NCBI RefSeq assembly: GCF_000613245.1
Contig: NZ_HG964936.1
Coordinates: forward strand, 704,247 to 741,447
From: Mycobacterium asiaticum DSM 44297
GTDB taxonomy: Bacteria > Actinomycetota > Actinomycetes > Mycobacteriales > Mycobacteriaceae
Direction: 5' to 3'
DNA: 37,201 nt
Of this stretch, positions 26,199 to 34,026 are shown in pieces (position 1 is the first letter of the stretch; every line of letters starts with the position of its first letter). The notes below the pieces were generated by a model that saw only the letters and a program-made list of their open reading frames with translations, searched no databases and had not been told where the DNA came from. Both the position numbers and the translations under genes were made by a program.

Positions 26199-27785
26199 AT
26201 GGCTGGTTCTCCTGGCTCGCGCGTCTTGGCGATCTGGTGCATGGATTGGCCCGCGGTCGCGGCCGCCGCGGCCGCCGGTCAGTCCGCGACGGCGCCGGTT
26301 GCGGTCACCTTGGCTAACCGGGTGATCGCCTGTTCGGCGACGGCTCGGGCGGCCGGGGTGCGGCGCGGGTTGCGGCGCCGGGAGGCGGCGGCCCGGTGTC
26401 CGCAACTGCACATCGCTGCCGCCGACGCCGACCGCGACGCCCGCTTCTTCGAGGGAGTGGTCACCGCCGTGGAAGATCTGGTGCCCCGGGCCGAGGTGCT
26501 CCGGCCCGGCCTCCTGGTGCTGCCGGTGCGCGGGGCGGCCCGGTTCTTCGGGTCCGAACAGCAGACGGCCGAACGGCTGATCGACGCGGTGGCCGCGGCC
26601 GGCGCGGAGTGTCAGGTCGGCGTCGCCGACGGATTGTCCACCGCTGTCTTCGCCGCGCGCGCGGGCCGCATCGTGGAGCCGGGTGGCGACGCGCGGTTTC
26701 TGGCGTTGCTGTCGATCCGCCAGCTCGCCACCGAGCCGAGCCTGTCCGGACCGGGGCGCAACGAGCTGACGGACCTGTTGTGGCGGATGGGGATTCGCAC
26801 CTTGGGCCAGTTCGCCGCGCTGTCCCGCACCGACGTGGCCTCCCGGTTCGGGGCCGATGCGGTGACCGCGCATCGGTTCGCCCGCGGTGAACCGGAGCGG
26901 GGGCCGTCCGGACGGGAACCACCGCAGGAGCTCGGCGCCGTGCTGGACTGCGATCCGCCGATCGACCGGGTCGACGCGGCGGCGTTCGCCGGGCGTTCGC
27001 TGGCCGCGAGCCTGCATCAGGAGTTGTTGTCCGCCGGGGTGGGATGCACCCGGTTGGCCATTCACGCCGTCACCGCCAACGGCGACGAGTTGAGCAGGGT
27101 GTGGCGGTGTGCCGAACCGCTGACCGAGGACGCCACCGCCGACCGGGTGCGCTGGCAACTGGACGGATGGTTGAGTCATCGCCTCGCGCGCGGTCAGCCC
27201 CTGGATGCACCGCTGACGTCGTTGCGGCTGCAGGCCGTCGAGGTGGTCTCGGCCGAGGCGCTGCAGCTCCCACTGTGGGGCGGGCTGGGGGAGGAGGACC
27301 GGCTTCGGGCCCGACGGGCGCTGGTGCGGGTGCAGGGCTTACTGGGCCCGGAGGCGGTGCAGGTGCCGGTGCTGTCCGGCGGACGTGGGCCGGCCGAACG
27401 CATCACGTTCACCCCGTTGGGTGACGAGCCGGTGCCCCGAGCCGATCCGAGTCAGCCGTGGCCCGGCCAGCTACCCGAGCCGTCGCCCTCGGTACTGGTG
27501 GATGACCCGGTGGAATTGTTTGACGCTCAAGGTAACCCGGTCCGAGTCACCAGCCGGGGGCTGTTCTCCGCCGACCCCGCTCGGCTGGCCGTCCGCGGTC
27601 AGGACGACCAGTTGCGCTGGTGGGCGGGGCCCTGGTCGGTCGATGAGCGCTGGTGGGATGACCGGCCCGAGGCCATTTCAGGGGTCAGCCGGATCGCTCG
27701 TGCCCAGGTGCTGTTGGAGAGTGAGCGGGCACTACTGCTGTGCTATCGACAGAGGAGGTGGTATTTGGAGGGAATCTACGAGTAA
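26199..27785 (+). CDS. imuB: ImuB, catalytically inactive Y-family polymerase homolog
   Basis: The 528-residue protein resembles DinB-type polymerases from residue 7 (VLAIWCMDWPAVAAAA), but the usual DMD metal site reads CMDW, consistent with the known inactive hub role of ImuB. It bridges ImuA', DnaE2 and the beta clamp. A helix-hairpin-like segment (LLWRMGIRTLGQFAAL, about 190) and a little-finger region follow. LQLPLW (about residue 350) resembles the clamp-binding QLPLW motif, and an ImuB-C tail ends the protein. ATG 26199 is preferred; the longer frame from 26157 overlaps imuA'. Confidence 0.92.
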   Translation: MAGSPGSRVLAIWCMDWPAVAAAAAAGQSATAPVAVTLANRVIACSATARAAGVRRGLRRREAAARCPQLHIAAADADRDARFFEGVVTAVEDLVPRAEVLRPGLLVLPVRGAARFFGSEQQTAERLIDAVAAAGAECQVGVADGLSTAVFAARAGRIVEPGGDARFLALLSIRQLATEPSLSGPGRNELTDLLWRMGIRTLGQFAALSRTDVASRFGADAVTAHRFARGEPERGPSGREPPQELGAVLDCDPPIDRVDAAAFAGRSLAASLHQELLSAGVGCTRLAIHAVTANGDELSRVWRCAEPLTEDATADRVRWQLDGWLSHRLARGQPLDAPLTSLRLQAVEVVSAEALQLPLWGGLGEEDRLRARRALVRVQGLLGPEAVQVPVLSGGRGPAERITFTPLGDEPVPRADPSQPWPGQLPEPSPSVLVDDPVELFDAQGNPVRVTSRGLFSADPARLAVRGQDDQLRWWAGPWSVDERWWDDRPEAISGVSRIARAQVLLESERALLLCYRQRRWYLEGIYE

Positions 27786-27893
27786 GGCTGAATAACGTAA
27801 GTTGCGAACGTGCTTACGCCCCAAGGGCATTCATTGACACTGCCACAAACAGCTTTGCTGTAACATTTACGTAATGAGGAGGCTAGCCTGAGC

Positions 27894-28241
27894 CTAGACT
27901 GCGGAACGCGTCTTGCGCTTGTTGAGGAAGTCGGCCCAGGACACGACCTCGGGGTGCTCCTTGAGCAGGGCCCTGCGCTGCCGCTCGGTCATGCCGCCCC
28001 ACACGCCGAACTCGACCTTGTTGTCCAAGGCGTCAGCGCCGCATTCCTGCAGCACCGGGCAATGCCGGCACAGGGTCGCGGCCTGGCGCTGGGCGGCGCC
28101 CCGTACGAAGAGTTGGTCGGGATCGGTGTTCCGGCACAGCGCTTTCGAGACCCATGCACGCTCGCCGGAATCCTGCGCCGACGGCGAGTTGTTGACCACG
28201 GAAAGGTTGAGCCGCCGCACGGTCGGCCTGGTTCCTGACAC
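27894..28241 (-). CDS. WhiB4-like iron-sulfur regulator
   Basis: The 115-residue product has WhiB cysteines C36, C58, C61 and C67 and the G-V-W-G-G turn (79-83), with a basic tail NKRKTR. The core NKVEFGVWGGMTERQRRALL and the N-terminus SGTRP are like WhiB4 of M. tuberculosis, a redox regulator encoded elsewhere (Rv3681c). This is therefore WhiB4 relocated or a second copy. GTG 28241 is chosen because GGGAGAAAGGGAA lies just upstream; an open 27-codon extension to GTG 28322 exists. It is convergent with imuB. WhiB proteins have either redox-sensing or transcription roles; its targets are unknown. Confidence 0.88.
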   Translation of the reverse strand: MSGTRPTVRRLNLSVVNNSPSAQDSGERAWVSKALCRNTDPDQLFVRGAAQRQAATLCRHCPVLQECGADALDNKVEFGVWGGMTERQRRALLKEHPEVVSWADFLNKRKTRSAV

Positions 28242-28539
28242 CTGCTGTTCCCTTTCTCCCGGTCGCGGCTGCGACCGCCTCCCCTGTGCCAGACCAGCCC
28301 CGGTGCGTGATCTGAGTCTCACTGTGCTTCTAAAATAGGTACTAGGGTGCCAATTTGCAAGACGAACGGCAAAATTTTTTGGGACCAGCGTGCCATCCTG
28401 TGCGCGGCCACCTGGAAATCCGGCCCCGGTTCCTCCAAGGTTCCTCCGAAAGGGAGGATGCTCGGCACGGTTTCCCCTACCGGCACCAGGGTGAAAAGGG
28501 CAGAAATTGAGACCCGAAGGTGTCGGCCGGGGGGCGCGC
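28242..28539. other. Intergenic region between WhiB4-like gene and iunH
   Basis: This 298-base stretch carries the leader and promoter of the WhiB gene. Nearer iunH there is an 11-base tandem repeat (GGTTCCTCC at 28428-28436 and 28439-28447), whose second copy forms a 6-bp stem with 28453-28458. That stem may end iunH transcription. An A6T4-type tract lies at 28371-28380. No further gene is seen. Confidence 0.5.
28332..28360 (-). promoter_or_regulatory. Predicted promoter of the WhiB4-like gene
   Basis: On the minus strand TTGCAA (28360-28355) and TATTTT (28337-28332) are separated by 17 bases, a good SigA-type pair. The predicted start would be near 28322-28326, about 84 bases before GTG 28241 and next to in-frame GTG 28322. 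Confidence 0.55.
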
Positions 28540-29475
28540 TCAGCGCACTGACTGCCCGAAGGCGGCGACCCGCGTGATCAGCCGCTCCAGCACCGCTTCC
28601 GCATTCACGTGTACTCCGATGTGCGCGTTGGGTTCCGGTGAATCCCAGACGGCCGAGGTGACGCCACGCTCGCCGCGCAGGTTGACGCTCACGCGGGCGG
28701 CGCGGGTCTGCACCAGCTGCGGGTCCAGCGCTACGGTCGCGGCCAGCGGATCGTGTAGGTGGGCCAGGTAGCCCAGGCCGCGGTCGCGGTGTACTTCGAA
28801 GTAGAACCGCAACGCGTCCCGGATAAATTGGCCGAGTGGACCCGTACCGGGAATCCGGGTGAGGTGGTCCGGCGTCATCGCCACGCTCCGGGTCAGGTCC
28901 AGGCCGCACACCACCGGTAGCTGACTCCGCCCCTCCCAGGCCGCGAACACCTCCGCCGTCGCCTCGGGGTCCACCTTCACGTTCCACTCGGCTTGCTGAT
29001 CGGCGCCATGTTCGTCGCCGAACATCCCGCCCATGATCACCAGCCGGCCCAACAGCCGCGGCAGCTCGGGTTCGGCGCGCACCGCGAGTGCCAGGTTGGT
29101 CAATGGACCCGTCGCCAGCCCGATCAGCTCGCCGGGATAGCGGTGAGCGGCGCGCACCCACGCCGCGGCAGCGTCGTGTCCGGTCACCGGCCGCTCGGCC
29201 GGCGGCAACTCGGCATAACCTAAACCGTTGGGACCGTGGAAGTCTCCGCGACGCGGACCGGGTCCGGCCAGCGGCTGATCGGCGCCCCGCGACACGGGGA
29301 CCTCCACCGCACCGCACAATTCGAGCAGGGCCAGATTGTTTGCGCAGACCTGGTCGACGGCAATGTTGCCTCCGGTCGAGGCGACGCCGACCAGATCGAC
29401 ACCGCTGGCCAGCAGGTAGATCATCGCGATCGCGTCGTCGATGCCGGTATCGACGTCCACGAACACCGCGCTCAC
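28540..29475 (-). CDS. iunH: Inosine-uridine preferring nucleoside hydrolase
   Basis: The 311-residue protein has the calcium-binding DVDTGIDDA (residues 7-15) diagnostic of the family. Further conserved blocks are ATGPLTNLALA and VIMGGMFG, then AEWNVKVDPEA and HLHDPLA. It hydrolyses purine or pyrimidine ribonucleosides to base and ribose for salvage. The start is GTG 29475. Only 34 bases separate it from the divergent cmaA1. Confidence 0.93.
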   Translation of the reverse strand: MSAVFVDVDTGIDDAIAMIYLLASGVDLVGVASTGGNIAVDQVCANNLALLELCGAVEVPVSRGADQPLAGPGPRRGDFHGPNGLGYAELPPAERPVTGHDAAAAWVRAAHRYPGELIGLATGPLTNLALAVRAEPELPRLLGRLVIMGGMFGDEHGADQQAEWNVKVDPEATAEVFAAWEGRSQLPVVCGLDLTRSVAMTPDHLTRIPGTGPLGQFIRDALRFYFEVHRDRGLGYLAHLHDPLAATVALDPQLVQTRAARVSVNLRGERGVTSAVWDSPEPNAHIGVHVNAEAVLERLITRVAAFGQSVR

Positions 29476-29484
29476 CGGCGCCAG

Positions 29485-29506
29485 ATTACGCTGGCATTAC
29501 GCTGGC
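29485..29506 (+). repeat. Tandem 11-base repeat before cmaA1
   Basis: ATTACGCTGGC occurs twice without gap (29485-29495 and 29496-29506), filling most of the 34-base space between the iunH and cmaA1 start codons. One turn of DNA separates the copies, so a regulator could bind both on one face. Confidence 0.75.
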
Positions 29507-29509
29507 CAG

Positions 29510-30373
29510 ATGCCGGACGACCTGAAGCCGCACTTCGACGACGTGCAGGCGCACTACGACTTATCCGACGACTTCTTCCGGTTGTTCCTGGATCCCACCC
29601 AGACCTACAGCTGCGCGTACTTCGAGCGTGACGACATGACGCTGGAAGAGGCGCAGATCGCCAAGATCGATCTGGCGCTGGGCAAGTTGGGACTGCAGCC
29701 GGGCATGACGCTGTTGGACGTGGGCTGTGGCTGGGGTGCGACCATGCGCCGCGCCATCGAGAAGTACGACGTCAACGTCGTCGGGCTGACCCTGTCCAAG
29801 AACCAGGCCAACCACGTGCAGCAGACCTTTGACGCGATGGACACCACCCGCACCCGCCGAGTGCTGCTCGAAGGGTGGGAGCAGTTCGACGAGCCCGTCG
29901 ACCGCATCGTGTCGATCGGCGCGTTCGAGCACTTCGGACACGAACGCTACGACGCGTTCTTCACGCTCGCCCACCGCTTGTTGCCCGACGACGGAATCAT
30001 GTTGTTGCACACCATCACCGGATTGCACCCGCTAGAGATGAAGGAGCGCGGCATGCCGCTGTCCTTCACGTTCGCCCGGTTCGTCAAATTCATTGTCACC
30101 GAGATCTTTCCGGGTGGGCGACTGCCGTCGATACCGATGGTGCAAGAACGTGCCACCGCCAACGGCTTCCGCGTCACCCGCGTGCAATCGCTGCAGCCGC
30201 ACTACGCGAAGACACTGGACATCTGGTCGGCAGCACTGGAGGCACACAAGGACCAGGCCATCGCGCTGCAGTCCGAGGAAGTGTACGAGCGCTACATCAA
30301 GTACCTGACCGGCTGCGCCGAGATGTTCCGCATCGGCTACATCGACGTCAACCAGTTCACCTGCGAGAAGTGA
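29510..30373 (+). CDS. cmaA1: Mycolic acid cyclopropane synthase CmaA1
   Basis: The 287-residue SAM-dependent enzyme begins MPDDLKPHF like M. tuberculosis CmaA1 and has the same length. The SAM motif is DVGCGWG (70-76). TQTYSCAYFERDDMTLEEAQ and GAFEHFGHERYDAFF hold the bicarbonate/acid site residues. It adds a cyclopropane ring at the distal cis double bond of meromycolates. Related Pcm/Mma paralogs are close, so CmaA1 rather than another family member is inferred from sequence and from neighbours iunH and acrA1. ATG 29510 lacks an obvious ribosome site. Confidence 0.9.
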   Translation: MPDDLKPHFDDVQAHYDLSDDFFRLFLDPTQTYSCAYFERDDMTLEEAQIAKIDLALGKLGLQPGMTLLDVGCGWGATMRRAIEKYDVNVVGLTLSKNQANHVQQTFDAMDTTRTRRVLLEGWEQFDEPVDRIVSIGAFEHFGHERYDAFFTLAHRLLPDDGIMLLHTITGLHPLEMKERGMPLSFTFARFVKFIVTEIFPGGRLPSIPMVQERATANGFRVTRVQSLQPHYAKTLDIWSAALEAHKDQAIALQSEEVYERYIKYLTGCAEMFRIGYIDVNQFTCEK

Positions 30374-30376
30374 GCC

Positions 30377-31111
30377 TCAGCAGGATGCGAAGGTGATCAC
30401 CAGGACGTCACGCTGAGCCGGCCCGGAGTCGTCGATCGGCCGGATCGGCGATACGCCGTGCACGGTGCGGCGGTCGTCGCCCAACAGCAGCGTGCCCGGC
30501 TCGGCCAGCGTGGTCGCCAATAGTTGCCGGCCGTCCGGGTCGCGCACCACGCTCTGGCCACCCAGCGCATTGCGCCGCCTGATCAACAGCGAACTGACCA
30601 GCGTCACACCGTCGCGGTGCATCCCCTCCGGCGTCGGCCTGCCGTTCCCGCTTCTCGAGGACTGGCTGCGGAAAGGGTGCACCTTGACGTTCCATTCGGT
30701 GACCTCGTCGAGGGCCGACGCTATCCGGCGCAGCACTGCCAGTAGACCGTGCAGCACCGGGTCCTCGGCGAATGCCGGGGTCAGCGGTTCGAACTGGCGA
30801 CTCTTGCCGATATAGAGCGGGTTGCTGTCCTCGGGCTGGACGAAGTCTTCGGTAGGCACCGGGCGCGCTGTGTCGTCCATCAAGTACCGGCCGTAACGCC
30901 GGAGCCGCCGGGTGCCCAACTCGGCGGCGTACGGGTCGGGCAACAGGTCATCCCAGTGCCGCCCGAACCGGATCCACTCTTCCAGGTGTATGCCTAGGCT
31001 GCGGCTGAGCGCGAATGCCGGCAGCACGGCCACACCCGTCCTGGTCAGCTCGCGAGTCGCGGCGGCCAGCGGGTCACCATGCGTGACTTCGTCGCTGGCA
31101 ATTCGCACCAT
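30377..31111 (-). CDS. 2-oxoglutarate/Fe(II) dioxygenase family protein (BsmA-like)
   Basis: The 244-residue protein carries a probable metal triad H165, D167 (GMHRDGVTLV) and H218 (TVHGVSPI), with R234 positioned to hold 2-oxoglutarate. This fits the 2OG-Fe dioxygenase family related to amino-acid hydroxylases; no substrate is suggested. The frame is open upstream to 31399, but that part is low-complexity and overlaps acrA1, so ATG 31111 is preferred. It reads in the same direction as lpqD-acrA1 and starts 52 bases after the acrA1 stop. I recall no such gene here in M. tuberculosis. Confidence 0.82.
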   Translation of the reverse strand: MVRIASDEVTHGDPLAAATRELTRTGVAVLPAFALSRSLGIHLEEWIRFGRHWDDLLPDPYAAELGTRRLRRYGRYLMDDTARPVPTEDFVQPEDSNPLYIGKSRQFEPLTPAFAEDPVLHGLLAVLRRIASALDEVTEWNVKVHPFRSQSSRSGNGRPTPEGMHRDGVTLVSSLLIRRRNALGGQSVVRDPDGRQLLATTLAEPGTLLLGDDRRTVHGVSPIRPIDDSGPAQRDVLVITFASC

Positions 31112-31163
31112 GGCGCGGGAATACCGCCGCCGCGCAGGGTTAAACGTCGAGCGTGCCGAATGT

Positions 31164-33164
31164 TTACCAATGCACGCCGGGCACCCGCCGGACCAACCGT
31201 CGGACGGGCCGGGGCACTCCCACCACCCTGGCGACGCTGCGCGACGGCCGCTTGGGACGTCGGCGCACGGGTGCCGACACGACGGGTTCGGTAATACCGC
31301 GCGCGGCGCGTGAGTCGGGATAGCCAAGGTAGACCTGATGCAGAATCCGGCGCGATAGCCCGGGCGCAAAGTGGTTGCCGGCTTCGGCGAGTGTTCCAAG
31401 AGGTGTGTCGATGCGCGCCGGCTTTTCGACGAGCCCGCGCACCACCATCGCCGCCGCGCGCTCGGCGCTGATCGCCGGGACCGGGTTGAGGCGCTTGGAT
31501 GGTGCGATCATCGGCGTCGCCACCAGTGGCATATGGATGTTGGTGAAGGTGATGTGGTCGGAGAGAGTCTCGGACGAGACCACGTCGGAGAACGCGTCGA
31601 GTGCCGCCTTGGTCGGCAGATACGAACTGTATTTGGGGTTGCGGGCCAGCACACCGGCGCTGGACACATTGACGACGTGACCGAACCGCCGCTCCCGCCA
31701 ATGCGGCAGCAGCGCCAACACCATGCGCACCGCCCCGAAGTAGTTGACCGCCATCACCCGTTCGTAATCGTGCAGCCGGTCCGTCGAGTTCACCACCGAA
31801 CGGCGGATCGACCTGCCGGCGTTGTTGACCAGGTAGTCGACGTGGTCGAAACGGCCGAGGATGTCCTTCACGGTCGCGTCCACCGACGCGGAATCGGTGA
31901 CGTCACAGGCGAAGGCATGGGCCTGACCGCCGTCGGCGCGGATGTCGGCGACCAGCTGCTCGAGGGCCGCACCGTTGCGCGCTAAGGCGAAAACCGTCGC
32001 GCCGCGCTCGGCGACCGCGATGGCCGAAGCCCGGCCGATGCCGCTGGACGCGCCGGTGATGATCACGTGCCGGCCCACCAACGGCCCTTTCGGATCGTCT
32101 CGGCGGGCGCGGTCGGGGTCGAGGTGCTCGGCCCAGTAGCGCCACAGCCTGGGTGCGTATGCCCGAAAGTCGGGGACCTCGATTCCCTTGTCTCGCAATA
32201 CTTCTTGTGTCCTGTCCGACGCGAAAGTGGGTGCCAGGTCGACGACGTCGAGAACCTCGGCTGGGATGCCCAGCTGGGTCGCCGCCATGTTGCGCAACAC
32301 CTTGGCGCGCCCGCTGGCCTTCAGCACCGAGGTGCCGACCGAACGGGGCAACGATCCGAGCAACGCTGGCAACCCCGCCGCACCGGCAATACCGCGGTAG
32401 ATGCCGCGCAGCCCAACGGTTTTCGGTGCAGTCAGGTGGAAGGTCTGCCCGTCCCAGCCATCGGCGTGCATGAGCGCGACCAGCGCATCGGTCACGTAAT
32501 CGACCGGGACAATGTTGGTTCGTCCGGTATCGGGCAGCAGCATCGGGGTAAACGACGGCAGCGCAGCGAGTTTCGTCAACACACCGAAGAAGTAATAAGG
32601 GCCGTCGATCTTGTCCATCTCACCGGTGCGCGAATCGCCCACCACGACCGCTGGGCGGTATATCCGGTAGCGCAGCTCGGGCATATCCCGCACCAACGCC
32701 TCGGCCTCGAACTTGGTGCGGTGGTACGGCGACGGCAACTGCTGGCCGACGTCGAAGTCATCCTCGGTGTACTCGCCGCGGAAGTCGCCCGCCACAGCGA
32801 TCGACGAGACGTGATGCAACGTGGCGTCCAGGCGCTGCGCCAGCGCGACCACCGCGCGGGTGCCCTCGACGTTGACGGCCCGTTGTTCGGCCTCACCGAC
32901 GGTGATGTCATAGATCGCCGCGCAGTGCACCAAATGGTCCACCGGACCCAGCTCGTCGATCACCCGATCGGTCAGCTCCAGCTCGGGCAGCTCCCCGACC
33001 AGGGGTTTCACCCGCTCATCCCACTGCTGGGCGAGGCGCTCGAAGCGGCCCAACGACTGCCTGCGGACCAGCACCCACACCTGCGCATCGGGTTCGGCGG
33101 CCAGTAGGCGGGACACGACCCGACGGCCGATAAACCCGGTACCGCCGGTAACGACATACCGCAT
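31164..33164 (-). CDS. acrA1: Two-domain acyl-CoA reductase AcrA1
   Basis: The 666-residue protein joins two Rossmann reductases. The first, residues 1 to about 370, opens MRYVVTGGTGFIGRRV and has YHRTK, as in NAD-binding-4 fatty acyl-CoA reductases. The second, about 370-620, is a classical SDR with ITGASSGIGRA, NNAG and YSSYLPTK. The pair should reduce fatty acyl-CoA or ACP to aldehyde or alcohol. ATG 33164 matches the known N-terminus; the frame opens 12 codons earlier at a TTG. A basic C-terminal tail (RRRPKRPSR) is present. Likely operon: lpqD-acrA1-dioxygenase. Confidence 0.92.
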   Translation of the reverse strand: MRYVVTGGTGFIGRRVVSRLLAAEPDAQVWVLVRRQSLGRFERLAQQWDERVKPLVGELPELELTDRVIDELGPVDHLVHCAAIYDITVGEAEQRAVNVEGTRAVVALAQRLDATLHHVSSIAVAGDFRGEYTEDDFDVGQQLPSPYHRTKFEAEALVRDMPELRYRIYRPAVVVGDSRTGEMDKIDGPYYFFGVLTKLAALPSFTPMLLPDTGRTNIVPVDYVTDALVALMHADGWDGQTFHLTAPKTVGLRGIYRGIAGAAGLPALLGSLPRSVGTSVLKASGRAKVLRNMAATQLGIPAEVLDVVDLAPTFASDRTQEVLRDKGIEVPDFRAYAPRLWRYWAEHLDPDRARRDDPKGPLVGRHVIITGASSGIGRASAIAVAERGATVFALARNGAALEQLVADIRADGGQAHAFACDVTDSASVDATVKDILGRFDHVDYLVNNAGRSIRRSVVNSTDRLHDYERVMAVNYFGAVRMVLALLPHWRERRFGHVVNVSSAGVLARNPKYSSYLPTKAALDAFSDVVSSETLSDHITFTNIHMPLVATPMIAPSKRLNPVPAISAERAAAMVVRGLVEKPARIDTPLGTLAEAGNHFAPGLSRRILHQVYLGYPDSRAARGITEPVVSAPVRRRPKRPSRSVARVVGVPRPVRRLVRRVPGVHW

Positions 33165-33224
33165 GCAGCCCATCGTGGCGGCAGGCGCCGCCCGCGTCAA
33201 CCTTCGGTGTGTAGAGCGTGCGTG

Positions 33225-33932
33225 CTAGCTGAAGCTGCGGACGCCGTCCCAGTCCACCAAGGTCCAGCCGGTGGTCGGGTTGCCGGTGATGACCACCCGG
33301 CCCAGATTGGGCAGCGGATGGTTGTTGAGCAGGCTCAGCTTCGGGTTCCTGGCGTTCATCAGGGTCCACACCATGATCGCGGTGCCTTGAGAGAACACCA
33401 CCGGCTTGTTGTGCTTGCTGTCGTAGACCTTGCGGATCGCGGCGGTGAATTGCGAATTGAAATCCTCGCCGCTGAGCGAGCCCGGGATGCTCGTGTTCAC
33501 ATCGCCGTCCACCCACCGGGTGGGTGCCAGCAGGTAGGTCGAGTTGGCCATCGATTCGGGCTTGCCGTTGTACCAGCCGGCGTTGATGGCCTGTACGCCC
33601 TGCAGGATTTCGACCTGCTTACCCAGCTGGCTGGCCAGCGGAGCGGCGGTCTGCTGGTCGGCTGCCGTCGGCGAGGAGTAGATGGCGTCGAAGTCGTTGT
33701 GCTGGTGGGTGAGTTGCTGCGCCTGCGCCCTGCCGTCCTCGGTGAGGCTGGGACCCGGTATCCCGGTGTCGATGATCCCGTCGGCGTTTGCCTGGGATTG
33801 CGCGTTCCGAACGAAGGTCAGGGTGATGCTGCGTACCTCCGGGCTGCCGCCACCACAGGCGCCGACGAGCGTGGCCGCGGCCACCACGACCAAGACTTTG
33901 GAGACCGTACAGATCAATGTGCGCTTCACCAT
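33225..33932 (-). CDS. lpqD: Lipoprotein LpqD, histidine-phosphatase fold with altered active site
   Basis: The 235-residue protein has a type II signal peptide with lipobox LVGAC (C26), so it should be lipid-anchored outside the membrane. The rest matches the histidine phosphatase (phosphoglycerate mutase-like) superfamily: ITLTFVRNAQSQANADG, LTEDGRAQAQQL and VVFSQGTAIM. The catalytic RH motif reads R42-N43, and the second SHG motif reads S181-Q182-G183. The loss of both histidines suggests a non-catalytic protein. ATG 33932 is chosen; the longer frame adds residues before the signal peptide. It starts 94 bases from divergent htdY. Confidence 0.88.
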   Translation of the reverse strand: MVKRTLICTVSKVLVVVAAATLVGACGGGSPEVRSITLTFVRNAQSQANADGIIDTGIPGPSLTEDGRAQAQQLTHQHNDFDAIYSSPTAADQQTAAPLASQLGKQVEILQGVQAINAGWYNGKPESMANSTYLLAPTRWVDGDVNTSIPGSLSGEDFNSQFTAAIRKVYDSKHNKPVVFSQGTAIMVWTLMNARNPKLSLLNNHPLPNLGRVVITGNPTTGWTLVDWDGVRSFS

Positions 33933-34026
33933 GGCGATAGCCTGCCCTGCCGACACCGTCGGTGGGAAGGGTTTGCGATGGTTAGGTGCCGAAAAGGCGT
34001 GAATTTTCAATCGAGAGGAGACTCGC

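Noticed and set aside
28371..28380. WhiB7-type AT-rich activation site upstream of the WhiB gene
   Set aside because: The A/T tract lies about 10 bases from the -35 hexamer rather than directly next to it, so the match to the WhiB7 promoter pattern is poor.
30377..31399. Longer 340-residue form of the 2OG dioxygenase
   Set aside because: The extra 96 residues are low-complexity, overlap acrA1, and lie before the conserved domain.
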